Positions 22,045 to 32,301 of a stretch of 64,000 bases of DNA are shown one piece after another. Location: positions 272,956-336,955 of the forward strand of contig JBBHKE010002632.1 in assembly GCA_037447655.1 (NCBI GenBank), written 5' to 3'. This DNA is from Zygnema cylindricum (taxonomy: Eukaryota; Streptophyta; Zygnematophyceae; Zygnematales; Zygnemataceae). The position numbers were made by a program, and so were the translations under genes. The notes under the pieces are model-generated. The model did not search any database. It had not been told where the DNA came from and was given only the letters and a program-made list of their open reading frames with translations. Each line of letters opens with the position of its first letter. Position 1 is the stretch's first letter.

Positions 22045-23011
22045 GGGAGAGGGAGAGGGAGGAGGGAAAAGCTCGCTAGTACCCCCTCCCGTCCTTTATG
22101 TTGTTTGCGAGGAGCAAGAGAGCGGGAGAGTGGGACAGGGAAGACAGGGAGAGGGAGAAGGAAACAGGAAGAGAGATAGACAGGAAGGAGGTGAAGGATT
22201 TCAACTTTTTTACCTTTTTAGTGTTAACGACAAACTGCAAAAGGAATATTCCCTAGCATTTGCTTTTTGTTTTTTTCCTTTCTGGGTATGGGCGGATATT
22301 TTAAATGTGTAGTCATTATTTTGAAATTTATGATTTCTTTTTTTTGTATTTTAGTTTTTCTGGGAGAAATTGTATGCCACTCGTAGAATAATGGATGTTG
22401 TAAACATAATTTTCCCTTAAATTTTTTTTTGAAAATTTTCCCTTAAATTTTTTTTTGAAAATTTTCCCTTAATTTTTTTTTTGATTTGCATTTATAATAT
22501 CTCAGAAAAATGAGAAGTTTGTATGACAGTGACATTATAAATTTGTCTTTTATTACAAAATTGGTAATTGAAACTGTTGTACTTCAGGAATTTTTTTTGA
22601 AAGCTTTTATTAATTTGTCCAAAGTATATAACAACTTTTTTTGTCTGTTGTAAGTCGATGGCCATTTTCATTTCACTCATAAATAAAAATGATACCAAAA
22701 AAATGCTATCCTGAAACCGGAAAACCAATATTTTGATGGCCAAACTCTTTGGGAAACCTTCGGTTTTTTTTCAATTTTTTCTTTGCAATGATTTTAGTTT
22801 TTTCCTCTGGTATGACATCCTAAACGCAAAAGCCATAAATGTGCAAGATTTCCGATTTTGTAGTATTTCGATCTTTTGATTTCTGATTCCATTTTTTTTT
22901 AAGTTCCCTTTATTTTGGATAATTTTCATAATTGGAGGAATGTTTCTTTATTTATTTTTCTTCCTTTTTTAGCCTTTTTACAAAATTTCCCGTTTCAATT
23001 CCACAAAATTT
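21312..23011 (+). repeat. Tandem duplication, copy 1 (intron 4 - exon 5 - 3' flank)
   Basis: From TCTGATAACAATCCCAGTCGC to about CCGTTTCAATTCCAC this segment matches 23129-24775 closely. It holds the second half of intron 4, exon 5 and about 970 bp of 3' flank. A 27 bp TTTTCCCTTAAATTTTTTTT unit is present nearly three times at about 22409-22484 but only once in copy 2. The 22045-23128 stretch has no other gene. Confidence 0.88.
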
Positions 23012-23128
23012 TCAAAAATAATTTCCCCCATTGTACAGAAAAATAACTGGAATCTACATACTTTTCTTCATTCCTTCGACTCTCCTGCTACCTCCAAAGC
23101 CTACATTTTATCATGATTGTACTCTTTG

Positions 23129-24775
23129 TCTGATATCAATCCCAGTCGCTGACTCAATTCCAATATTAATCTAATTTTCAATGATGGCAATGGATTTTCC
23201 CTTATCCCAATATCAATCTAAAACAAAAGTTCCGAAGCACGTTTATTTCAATCTGATTCGATATTTCAATAAGATCTTGTTGTCAATTTCAATTTTGGAT
23301 GTCCATCATTCTCATTCTCACCATTAACCTCTCAATTGCAGTTGCAACCCTAAAAGGGAAAATGCGATGTTAATTTGAAGATCATTGTCATTGTCAATTT
23401 CATCCCGAATAGAAATATCAATCCCAACATCAAGCTCAATCGCATTGTCAACACTAATGTCAACATTAATTCCAATGCAATCATTGACCTCATTGTATCA
23501 TTAACGTGAATATTGATCGTTATCTCAATCTCATTCCTTTTTTAAATGAATTGTAATCCAAATCTCAATATCTCGACCTCAATTTCAATCTCTCCAGCTT
23601 CGCGATCGCCTTCACGGCTCCAGAAACATCGACGACGAAAACATCGAAGTTCCGGCATATCTCGGAGCCGAGGGGAAAAATACGACTGACATTCACTCTC
23701 CTTCGCCCGAAATTCCGCCCAGACTCTTTCCGGTGTGTACGGAACTGGAAGCCCCTCAGAACCAGGAGGCTTTTGGCCCGAAGGGGCCACCGGAAATATA
23801 GCTAGCTACTACCGCTCTCACCCCTCTAATGCTATTGGGCAGCCACTGCTGAAGTGAGAGAGGGAGGGAGACGGTGAAGGGGAAAGCTTGCTAGTACCCC
23901 GCCCATCCTTTATATTGTTTGCCAGCTGGAGGAGCAAGAGAGCGGGAGAGTGGGACAGGGAGGACAGGGTGAGAGAGAAGAAAAAGGAAGAGAGATAGGC
24001 AGGGAGGAGATAAAGGATCCACTACCCATTTTACATCTTTAGTGTTACCGACCAGACTGCAAAAGGAATATTCCCTAGCATTTGCTGTTTGTTTTTTTCC
24101 TTTCTGAGTATGGGCGGATATTGTAAATGTGTAGTCATTATTTTGAAATTTATGATTTTTTTTTGTTTTCTTTAGTGAATTTTTCTGGTAGAACTTATAT
24201 GCAACTAGTAGAATAATGGATGTTGTAAACTTACTTTTCCCTTAAAATGTTTTTCGGTTTGCATTTATAAAATCTCAGCAAAATGAAAAGTTTGTATGAC
24301 AGTGATATTATAAATATGTCTTCTATTTGAAAATTGGTGGATGAAACTGTTGTACTTCAGGAAATTATTTTGTAGTCATTTATCAATGTGTCCAAAAGTA
24401 TATAACAACTTTTTTGGTTCTGTTTTAAGTAGATGGCCTTTTTGATTTCACTCGTATATAAAAACGATACCAATAAAACGTCATTCTGAAACCGGAAATT
24501 CAATATTTTTGATGCCCAAACTCTTTGGGAAACCTTCGGTTTTTTTCAAATTTTTCTTTGCAATGATTTTAGTTTTTTTCTTCGACATCCTCAACGCAAA
24601 AGCCATAAATGTGCAATATTTCCGATTTTGCAATTTTTCTATCTTTTGACTTTGATTCCAGTTTTTTTTAAGTTCCCTATTTTTTGGATAATTTTCATAA
24701 TTGGAAGCACGTTTCTATATTAATTTTTCTTCCGTTTTTAGCCGTTTTACAAAATTTCCCGTTTCAACTCCACGA
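23129..24775 (+). repeat. Tandem duplication, copy 2
   Basis: Begins TCTGATATCAATCCCAGTCGC and ends near CCGTTTCAACTCCAC, about 118 bp after copy 1. It carries many substitutions, so the duplication is not recent. Apart from the broken exon copy at 23598-23857 it contains no gene. Confidence 0.88.
23598..23857 (+). pseudogene. Broken duplicate of PCC13-62-like exon 5
   Basis: Preserves the acceptor (CTCCAG), the opening LRDRL codons, the VPAYLGAE region and the terminal IGQPLLK plus stop. It is 260 bp against 279 bp in the intact exon. A 19 bp deletion after GACATTC shifts the frame before the ARNPAQ segment. No upstream exons are present nearby, so it cannot give a full protein unless used as an alternative last exon of the intact gene. 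Confidence 0.9.
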
Positions 24776-25190
24776 AGTTCAACATAGAACAGAATATTCT
24801 GTTTTGAAAGCTCTACAGAATTTAAAATTGAACATAAATATCAGTTTTGAAGGATTTTCAGTTTTCAAATAAACATAGTTAAAAACTGAACAAGATCTTC
24901 AATTTTAGTCACAGAATTAAAAAAAAAAACCAAAAGTTTCATTTTTGATATCTACAGTGTTCAAAACTGAACATAATTTATAGTTTTGAACTCTACAGAG
25001 TTTGACTTTACGGAGTTTAAAACTGAACAAAATTGTCTGTTTTGAACTTACAATTTTGAACTCTGTCGAGTTCAAAACTAAACAAAAGCTCCTGTTTCGA
25101 ACTCGAGGTCAAAATTGAACAGAATTTCTAGTTTTGAACTTAGTAGATCTCTAAACTGGATACAAGTTTCAGTTTTGAAACTAATCTACT
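24776..25190 (+). repeat. Palindromic tandem repeat of GTTCAAAACTGAACA type
   Basis: Units such as 'gttcaaaactgaaca' alternate with inverted 'agttttgaactc' at 35-60 bp intervals through the stretch. Because each unit is itself partly self-complementary, the whole tract can fold into many small stems. Spacer bases vary, for example 'ctacagagt', 'ctgtcgagt' and 'ctcgaggtc'. No gene. Confidence 0.75.
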
Positions 25191-25194
25191 TCCT

Positions 25195-26123
25195 CCGACC
25201 TCTTCCCTCCTCCCTCCCTCCTCCCTCCCTCCTCCTTCCTCCCTCCTCCCCCCTCCCTCCTCCCTCCTCCCTCCTCCCTCCTGCCTCCTCCCTCCTCCCT
25301 CCTTCCTCCTCCCTCCTCCCTCCTCCCTCCTCCCTCCTCCCTCCTCCCTCCTCCCTCCTCCCTCCACCCTCCTTCCTCCTCCCTCCTCCCTCCTCCCTCC
25401 TCCCTCCTCCCTCCTCCCTCCTCCCTCCTCCCTCCTCCTCCCTCCTCCCTCCTCCCTCCTCCCTCCTCCCTCCTCCCTCCTCCCTCCTCCCTCCTCCCTC
25501 CTCCCTCCTCCCTCCTCCCTCCTCCCTCCTCCCTCCTCCCTCCTCCCTCCTCCCTCCTCCCTCCTCCCTCCTCCCTCCTCCCTCCTCCCTCCTCCCTCCT
25601 CCCTCCTCCTTCCTCCCTCCTCCCTCCTCCCTCCTCCCTCCTCCCTCCTCCCTCCTCCCTCCTCCCTCCTCCCTCCTCCCTCCTCCCTCCTCCCTCCTCC
25701 CTACTCCCTCCTCCCTCCTCCCTCCTCCCTCCTCCCTCCTCCCTCCTCCCTCCTCCCTCCTCCCTCCTCCATCCTCCCTCCTCCCTCCTCCCTCCTCCCT
25801 CCTCCCTCCACCCTCCTCCCTCCTCCCTCCTCCCTCCTCCCTCCTCCCTCCTCCCTTCTCCCTCCTCCCTCCTCCCTCCTCCCTCCTCCCTCCCTCCTCC
25901 CTCCTCCCTCCTCCCTCCTCCCTCCTCCCTCCTCCCTCCCTCCTACCTCCTCCCTCCTCCCTCCTCCCTCCTCCCTCCTCCCTCCTCTCTCCTCCCTCCT
26001 CTCTCCTCCCTCCTCCCTCTTCCCTCTTCCCTCCTCCCTCCTCCCTCCTCCCTCCTCCCTCCTCCCTCCTCCCTCCTCCCTCCTCCCTCCTCCCTCCTCC
26101 CTCCTCCCTCCTCCCTCCTCCCT
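25195..26123. repeat. 7 bp minisatellite (CCTCCCT)n
   Basis: About 930 bp of a 7 bp unit, CCTCCCT, with occasional variants (CCTTCCT, CCACCCT, CCCTACT) and a few 3-4 bp slips. The purine strand reads AGGGAGG and has strong quadruplex potential. Because 7 is not a multiple of 3, open frames run through all phases and give Leu/Pro/Ser or Gly/Arg/Glu repeats on both strands. These are not genes. Confidence 0.92.
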
Positions 26124-26639
26124 GATTTTGTTGACAATAAATAAAAATTATGACCAAAATTTTGCTCTTCAACAAACGCGTATTGTGTTCAATGTTCTTT
26201 CTTGAAACTATAGGAGTAGGATTATTGGACGCCATGATAAAAGAAAAAATAGTCTAAGCATTTGGAATTGTGTGATCGAGTGATGATTTCATTATGGAAC
26301 GAGATCCTTTTATACAAAGTGACAAAATGCTAATTACTGTGGATAATACTGTACTACACTACACAAAGTAGATTTGGGCGGCTACACAAAGACCAAATCT
26401 ATTAGACAAAGTTGACCGACGAAAAGAAAAGGAAAGAATAAGACCAAAAGTACAATTATAAGACCGCACTTGAATAAGTGGAGTACGGTCTTTGTTCTCG
26501 TAGGACAAAAGACTAAGTGGACGAGACCGTACTTAAATAAGTGGAGTATGGTCTCGGTTGACCTAGGACGAAATGAGACTAAGGTGGACGTACGCTAACA
26601 TACCGGAAATTACTCTTAACAAAAACCTAAAATGTTTTG
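26124..26639. other. AT-rich stretch without a gene
   Basis: Starts TGTTGACAATAAATAAAAA at 26129 and has TACTCTTAACA ending at 26621. These would suit LTR ends, but the flanking 5-mers (GATTT, AAAAC) do not match. A short direct repeat with GGAGTA(C/T)GGTCT occurs twice near 26480-26550. No coding frame is supported. Confidence 0.3.
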
Positions 26640-26840
26640 TCCTAGACTTTTTTATCTTAGAGAGATTCAGGGGGAGGGGGAGTTTTCAGAAGTGAAGGAG
26701 ATGCAGCGAGAGAATTGAAAGGAGGAGGCCATTTATGAGAAGATTTTAGAGGAGGATATTTCAGAGGGCATTTGAGGAACCAAAGAGTTATGAGGAGGAG
26801 ATTTTCCCATAAGACATTTGGGAGGAAGGAACGATTTCGG
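26640..26840 (-). repeat. Purine-rich block related to the proline-rich tract
   Basis: The stretch opening CCTAGACTTTTTTATCTTAGAG and continuing through GAAGTGAAGGAGA and GAAAGGAGGAGGCC resembles 29940-30060 (CCTAGACTTATGTATCCTCTAGAG and onward). The minus strand reads Pro/Lys/Ser-rich. It is probably a displaced piece of the repeat also present at 29940-31477 and 37554-38550. Confidence 0.5.
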
Positions 26841-27475
26841 ATGTATTTGCTTAAGGCATGCCAAGCTTATGAGGCATCTGTTGACGTACGAAAATTGTAG
26901 GGATCGATATCCGGATCCACACTAAAATATGTAATAAGAAGGACTCACCAGCCAAGATATCCAGGCTGGTGGCGCAGGCCAGCTCATTATTTCCTTTGAC
27001 GGGATCGTCCACTCAGGATATGTTAAAGAGAGGGCACGAGAAAGTAGTGACAAAGGCAACAAAATACACTGGATAGGCAGGGAAGGTTGTGGATTTAACA
27101 ATGTGTTCACAAACCGATGAGCACCACACAAACAAATGAATTAAATGAATGTTGCATATTGCGATTTACAGCTTTAAGTTAATGTCTAGTTAAGGACCTT
27201 TGCAGTAATACTACTAGAGAATCGAGATTGCTCGAATGACATAAATTAACACAAAAAAATAATTTGACTCAACACAACTTTAAACCCTAACTTCTAGCGC
27301 CTTTAGGCCCTTTGGTAGAAATAAATGATCCAGTGCCGTATACTGCAAAAATTACATGGAATTGATAACATCCCTTGCCACTAAATGCCTTACTAAGTTT
27401 TCTTAGTCCTTAATTGACCAATGGGAAGTAGCCATGATTTATTCGACTAACCTTCCTATTCATAATAATGTCCAA
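26841..27475. other. Stretch without a gene
   Basis: I see no coding frame, terminal repeat or satellite that I can support in these 635 bp. Confidence 0.3.
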
Positions 27476-28444
27476 GGGTATGTCCCCATGTATTAAAGTA
27501 TCGACATTTTTCTGTCATTTTCACCCAAAACGCAATTATGTTTGAAAAAACGTTAGCCGTACAAAAAGATCAATTCTTTAAAAGTACAGCAAACATCAAG
27601 TCGATACTTTAAATGTGCTTCATGTTTGTCGTCATGTGAATGTATTTTGGCGTTTTCCTTTTTTTCGACCCCCAGGCAAGAGAATCCAACCGTCAAAAAA
27701 CTTCATCAGCCTCACGATTCGTTTTCACAGAAAGTACCACCCAAACAACGAATGAAAAACGGTCCACGCACGCGCCACACGAGTGTGAAAATTTTATGAT
27801 GAGGAAGAGCACTCGCTATTTTTCTCCCTGCTATTCAAGTGCATGTACGACAAAGACGAGCATGTATTGGAAAAAATCAGCAGGGGTGTCGGACCTCCAC
27901 TTTCATTCATGGGTCATTTGCAGAAAAATTTGCGCCGTCGTCGCCTCTCCCCTCTCCCTCTTACACTATTGCTTTTACATCTCACTTTTTAGAACGAGGC
28001 ACAACAATACTGGTATGAAATAAAAGATATCTGAAAAATAATTCTTTTGACTACCTTTTTGTATATTTTTATGCCAGGTCGAGTGAGAAAAGTCAAAAAA
28101 ACGAAATCGGATAGCCATGGCGGAAAGTTTTTGAATTTGTGACGTCGACGTTGTCACAAGTGAGCATAGCGTCACAATGTCACAAAACCCTAAACATCTA
28201 CAATGTCACAAAATTACGAAAATCTAGACGTCAACAACTGTCGCTGTGTTTGTTGGCCTCATCGATTGTCAAAAGTTTCGTAGTTGTCTTCATCCGTCAA
28301 AAAATTGTACCTACGTCTACAACCGTCACATTTCAAAGTTCCGATTTCATTTTCGCACATTGGGACGCTCTTCAAAGTAGTACGAAGAATCTTACTACAG
28401 TCCAAAATACATTATCAAAGTACCGATTACATGGGGACTCACCC
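27476..28444. mobile_element. PIF/Harbinger-like TIR element (copy E3)
   Basis: Left end GGGTATGTCCCCATGTA and right end ...TACATGGGGACTCACCC, flanked by CAA and TAA (one change from a TAA duplication). At 969 bp it is a reverse-oriented relative of the 1434-2387 element: it shares the blocks around 'ttcatgggtcatttg', 'gaggcacaacaatactggtatg' and the clustered GTGACGTC/GTCACAA words near 28138-28180. No transposase. Confidence 0.82.
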
Positions 28445-28584
28445 TAAGTTAAGTGTTTGGTGCTGATATGGTGCTCTATCCACGTGTCATCATTTTGTTC
28501 GACTGGATGTCTTCGAATGTTGTCCGTGAATGCGCACTTGTTTTTTTGTTCGCACTTTTTGAAATATAGATTCGCTCTCTTTAA

Positions 28585-29330
28585 GGGTGAAGTTCCATTA
28601 GACGAAAAATGGGGTTTTTTACTGGACTTCGTACGTTTTCGTATAGTGCGTATAGAGTCGTACCATATTTTTTTTTTTGTCAAACGAAACATTGTTACAG
28701 GAAAGCTGTCAGGGAGCTCCAATGATGTAGGCGTAATTCATGACCGTTGGATGTTTCAATTTTTGAGATCCGCGAAGCAATCGAACACATCATCCAGTGG
28801 GCCCCAACTCTCCTCGGCAGGAGAGTTGGGGCCCACTAGATGATTGCCATTCATTACCATTGGTACACGTGAAAAGGAAAAATAATATCTACACTGTACA
28901 AGCGATCACAGGCGTACACGTGGTACATGCCATGTGCCTCCTGCTACGTTGAATGCAGGTCAGGTGAAAATATCCTCGCACGCTTCGTCTAACATCCACC
29001 GACATTCAAAGTTTGTCGCGACCTTCAAGGTTTGTCGCGTCTTTTTGCCATTCTGTTTCGAAATTTTGATTTCTATTTTCAAAATTAAAATCTTGCCGAA
29101 AACTTTATGTACGAATCATTAATTACCTCCGGTGGTACAGAAATTTTGTACAGATATTCCGATTGTAGATTTTTTTGAAGATTTTTAGAATTTGGACTCT
29201 AACCTACGTGGCGCCAATCATAGTTGAGGAAGATTTGTTACTGGCCCGACACAATGGAGCGGACTTCCACTAAACGTTGCCAGTAGACTTGTCCGTACAT
29301 TTACTGGGACCGCCTAATGGAACTTCACCC
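28585..29330. mobile_element. Harbinger-like TIR element, second family (copy F1)
   Basis: The ends GGGTGAAGTTCCATTAG and the inverted CTAATGGAACTTCACCC (17 bp, perfect) are bordered by TAA on both sides (28582-28584, 29331-29333). This family differs in terminal sequence from the GGGTGCGTCCCC group but shares its TWA target. Relatives occur nested at 54570 and 54633. It contains a 56 bp near-perfect hairpin and no transposase frame. Confidence 0.87.
28789..28844. repeat. 56 bp near-perfect hairpin
   Basis: Two 26-base arms that differ at one position flank the four-base loop CGGC. The core arm is AGTGGGCCCCAACTCTCCT. The GC-rich stem stands out in AT-rich surroundings and lies off-centre within the F1 element. 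It could be a hairpin RNA precursor, a recombination-prone foldback, or simply a recent palindromic duplication. Confidence 0.85.
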
Positions 29331-29939
29331 TAATACGTCGACGAGGGCCGCGAACCATAGAGGTTTCATTCGTAGTATACGCACGAATGAAACACATGAA
29401 AATAAATTAGCATGCGCATTTTTCAAAATTCATTTTTTTTATATGCATTGACCGAATTTGACTTAATACATTTAATCAAAAATGAAATATAATACGACAA
29501 CTTAAACTTTTAATCGAAATTTCGAAACGTCTAAAACTCCAAATCTAATTCAAATTCGCGTGCGGAAATGAAGTAACTTCTCTTTTCTGGAAATTTCCGT
29601 ACATTTCATCCATACGTACAATTCCCGCCCTTACATTTCGTACGTTCGTACAACTTTCATCCGTACACTCTGTCCGAATTTAACGAAAAGTTCAAAATTA
29701 TTATAAAATAACGCATATTCGTAAAAAAATCGAAATTCGTACGAATAAAACCTCTATGCCGCGAATCGATGCTGGTACTTGATAAACTACGAACTTGACC
29801 AAAATTGTCCATCGCACGAAATCGTTTGGAACGCATTGAAAATCAACAGGTTGTCCTAGCATTTTTTTATGACATTGTGAATTCAAATTTTATTTCTGAG
29901 ACTTGTCATTTTTGGCATCATGACTTTTAACTGTTTTTT
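29331..29939. other. AT-rich stretch without a gene
   Basis: Rich in CGTAC/GTACG words such as 'ccgtacatttcatccatacgtacaattcc'. No coding frame, LTR or inverted-repeat ends found. Confidence 0.3.
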
Positions 29940-31477
29940 TCCTAGACTTATGTATCCTCTAGAGATGGAGGAGAAGATTTTAGCAGTGAAGGAGAAATGG
30001 GAGAAGATTGAAAAGGGGAGGCGAGTTATGAGGAAGAGATTTGACTAGAAGAGATTTCGGAGGAAAAAAATTGGGTGGGAGAAGGAGATTTGGGAAGGGA
30101 AAGGGAGTGAGGAGGAGAGGAGAGAAGTCATATATTTGCATGGAGGAGACTTAGGTAGGAAGATATTTGGGAAGAGAAGGAGATTTAGGAGGTTTTTTTT
30201 GGAGGAGGAGATTTACGAGGAAGCGATTTAAAAGGAGGGAATTTTAAAGGAGGAGGAAACTTAGGAGAAGGTGATTTGAGAGGAAGATATTTAGGGAGAA
30301 GAGGTATGGGAGGAGGGAGAGGAGAAAATTTGAGAAGAGGAGATTTAGGAGGGGGGCGAGATTGTTAATAATCGACAAAGTGCTCACAGAGATGCTCACA
30401 AATGATAAATCAAATCTCACAGCGGAAGCTTAAATAAACATATTCCACATAAAATACTCACGGCTCACAATAAAACATGTCGGCCAAATATTAATATTTT
30501 AAGCCGAAGATTTCTCAATACAACCTCTCCCCTTCACAGTTCTTCCCTCCTTAAATTTACTTTTCTCTGTACATCTTAATGTGTCACTCCTTAAGACACA
30601 CGATGCATCTCTACACAGACTACATGATGCATCTCCCCAGACTGCATAATAAACTGATGGAAAACCAGTCACCATTCAAGACGAAACCAAACTGAACCAT
30701 CATACATAAATAATCTATGTACCGGCTGTTACTGAACCGCCGTACATTTAACAAACCAAAAGTACTCCGATGCAAATCGTGAAACCATACTCAAAATCAA
30801 ATAGCGCCACGCGAAACAAAACGTCAACAAATCCGCGGACGACGAATTCTTCACATCGAACCAAAACATGATTTCGGCTGATCGGCCGATTCTCCCAATA
30901 ATCTTAACAGAGATTTAGGAGGAGGAGACAACTTAGAGGAGGAGATTTAGAAGGGGGAGGAGATTTGAGAGGAGGAAATTTAGGAGGGAGAGGGGATTTG
31001 GGGGAAGGGGATTTGGGAAAAAGACAAGGTTTAGGAGGAGGGGATTGGAAGGGAGAGAACGTTTGAGAGGAGGCGGAGGAGAATATTTGAAGGGAGGAGA
31101 AGAATTAGGAGGGGGAGGAGGGTTGTGATAGAGACATAACCAAGAATATGTAGAGTGATCTGAATTTGTATTATGGAGGGGTAAAGTCTTCGGTGAAATA
31201 AAAGTCTTTTTCCGGATCTCTTTGTCCTTTTGTCTTGCATCCGTTGTGGTGTATTTTCTGCTATTCCTGGCTATCTATCTTTGAGGTTGCAAGGGGAAGA
31301 TTTAGAAGGAGGAGGAGATTTAGGAGGAGGAGATCTGGGAGGGTGGAGAAGATTTAGGAGGGGGAGATTTTGGAGGGGGGGGGATTTAAGAGGAGGAGAT
31401 TTGTGAGGAGGAGGAGATGTAGGAGGTGAAGATTTGGGAGGAGAAGGAGATTTAAGAGGGGGATATTTAGGAGGGGG
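29940..31477 (-). repeat. Purine-rich blocks encoding decayed PPPKS/PPLKS repeats on the minus strand
   Basis: Two blocks (29940-30362 and 30910-31477) read on the minus strand as Pro-rich repeats such as PPKYPPLKSPSPPKS near 31400-31475, the same style as the frame at 37534-38187. Frames break often. A solo LTR at 30363-30909 divides the tract, and an unrelated insert of about 170 bp (31126-31290, starting TGTGATAGAGACATAACC) interrupts it again. It is probably part of the same extensin-like locus. Confidence 0.55.
30363..30909. mobile_element. Solo LTR
   Basis: 547 bp beginning TGTTAATAATCGAC and ending AATCTTAACA, with a perfect 5 bp target duplication GAGAT (30358-30362 and 30910-30914). 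No internal region or second LTR is present, so this is the product of LTR-LTR recombination. Its sequence does not match the other LTRs in the window. Confidence 0.85.
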
Positions 31478-31611
31478 TGTTGACCTTGATCAGATATTTC
31501 GAGTAACTAGGAGGACTCTTAGGACCACGTACACCTAGTCAGATTTAAGGATTCACAAAAGCGAAGAACCTGATAAGACAAAAGTGTAGGTGGGAAGAGT
31601 TATGTCATTCA

Positions 31612-32280
31612 TGTTGCTCTGCACTGACAGGGACAGTACTAGAGGCTGCAGAATCACCCATTTAATTCAACAAAAAGGCTACCCAAAGTACCACACAAAT
31701 GGCCAACTTAGACGAGCTTACACTTAGCAATAAAACAACCACTTAGGCTTACAACACATCTCACTTAGAGCTCACACTTAACATAATATACTGACAAAGT
31801 TTGAAGCACAAACTCTGATCAGTCACAAAATGACATGCACACAAAGATAGCCTTTAAATGTCACTTTCCTTAGTGAACTTGTACAAGTTGAATTTCCAAA
31901 TGTCTAAGTCCTAATTTATACCAATATGCCTATCTAATCTCCTAACTACTAATAAGATCACTATGGGCGCACTATCGTACTGTCGGTTCCACTAAAACTC
32001 TACAATATTATTTTAAGCACTATTATGCACTACGAAAGAGTATACCTGGTGGTAAGTTTACCACCAACTTTCTTCAACGCCAATAAGGAATTTATTTGTT
32101 GACTAGTCCGTAAAATTTGCGTTACCTTTCAATCGTAACTTAGTGTTTCATTTAGTGCACAGGAAATTTAGTTTCGCGTGGAATTCTGTTACGTCGCTAA
32201 AATTGTTTCGTCGCTGGTCATCGCTACTCCAGCGACGAGATTATCTCATCGCTGAGAGTCCATAGTTTCCAAAAACAATA
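31612..32280 (-). repeat. 3' LTR of copia-2
   Basis: 669 bp and collinear with 36459-37129. It includes the same ATG and first 16 gag codons found in the 5' LTR, though with several differences, which confirms that the LTR itself covers the gag start. Confidence 0.88.
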
Positions 32281-32301
32281 CTCCCCCTAAACTTTGGACT
32301 C

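Noticed and set aside
25195-26123. Possible interstitial telomere because the unit is 7 bp
   Set aside because: The unit is AGGGAGG, not the plant telomere TTTAGGG, and no TTTAGGG runs are present.
25115-26235. Open frames of about 340 codons on both strands (Leu-Pro-Ser and Gly-Arg-Glu repeats)
   Set aside because: They are produced by the 7 bp CCTCCCT satellite, which is open in every phase; the flanks show no gene structure.
26129-26621. Solo LTR (TGTTGAC...CTTAACA)
   Set aside because: The ends look suitable but flanking 5-mers GATTT and AAAAC do not match and no second copy is in the window.
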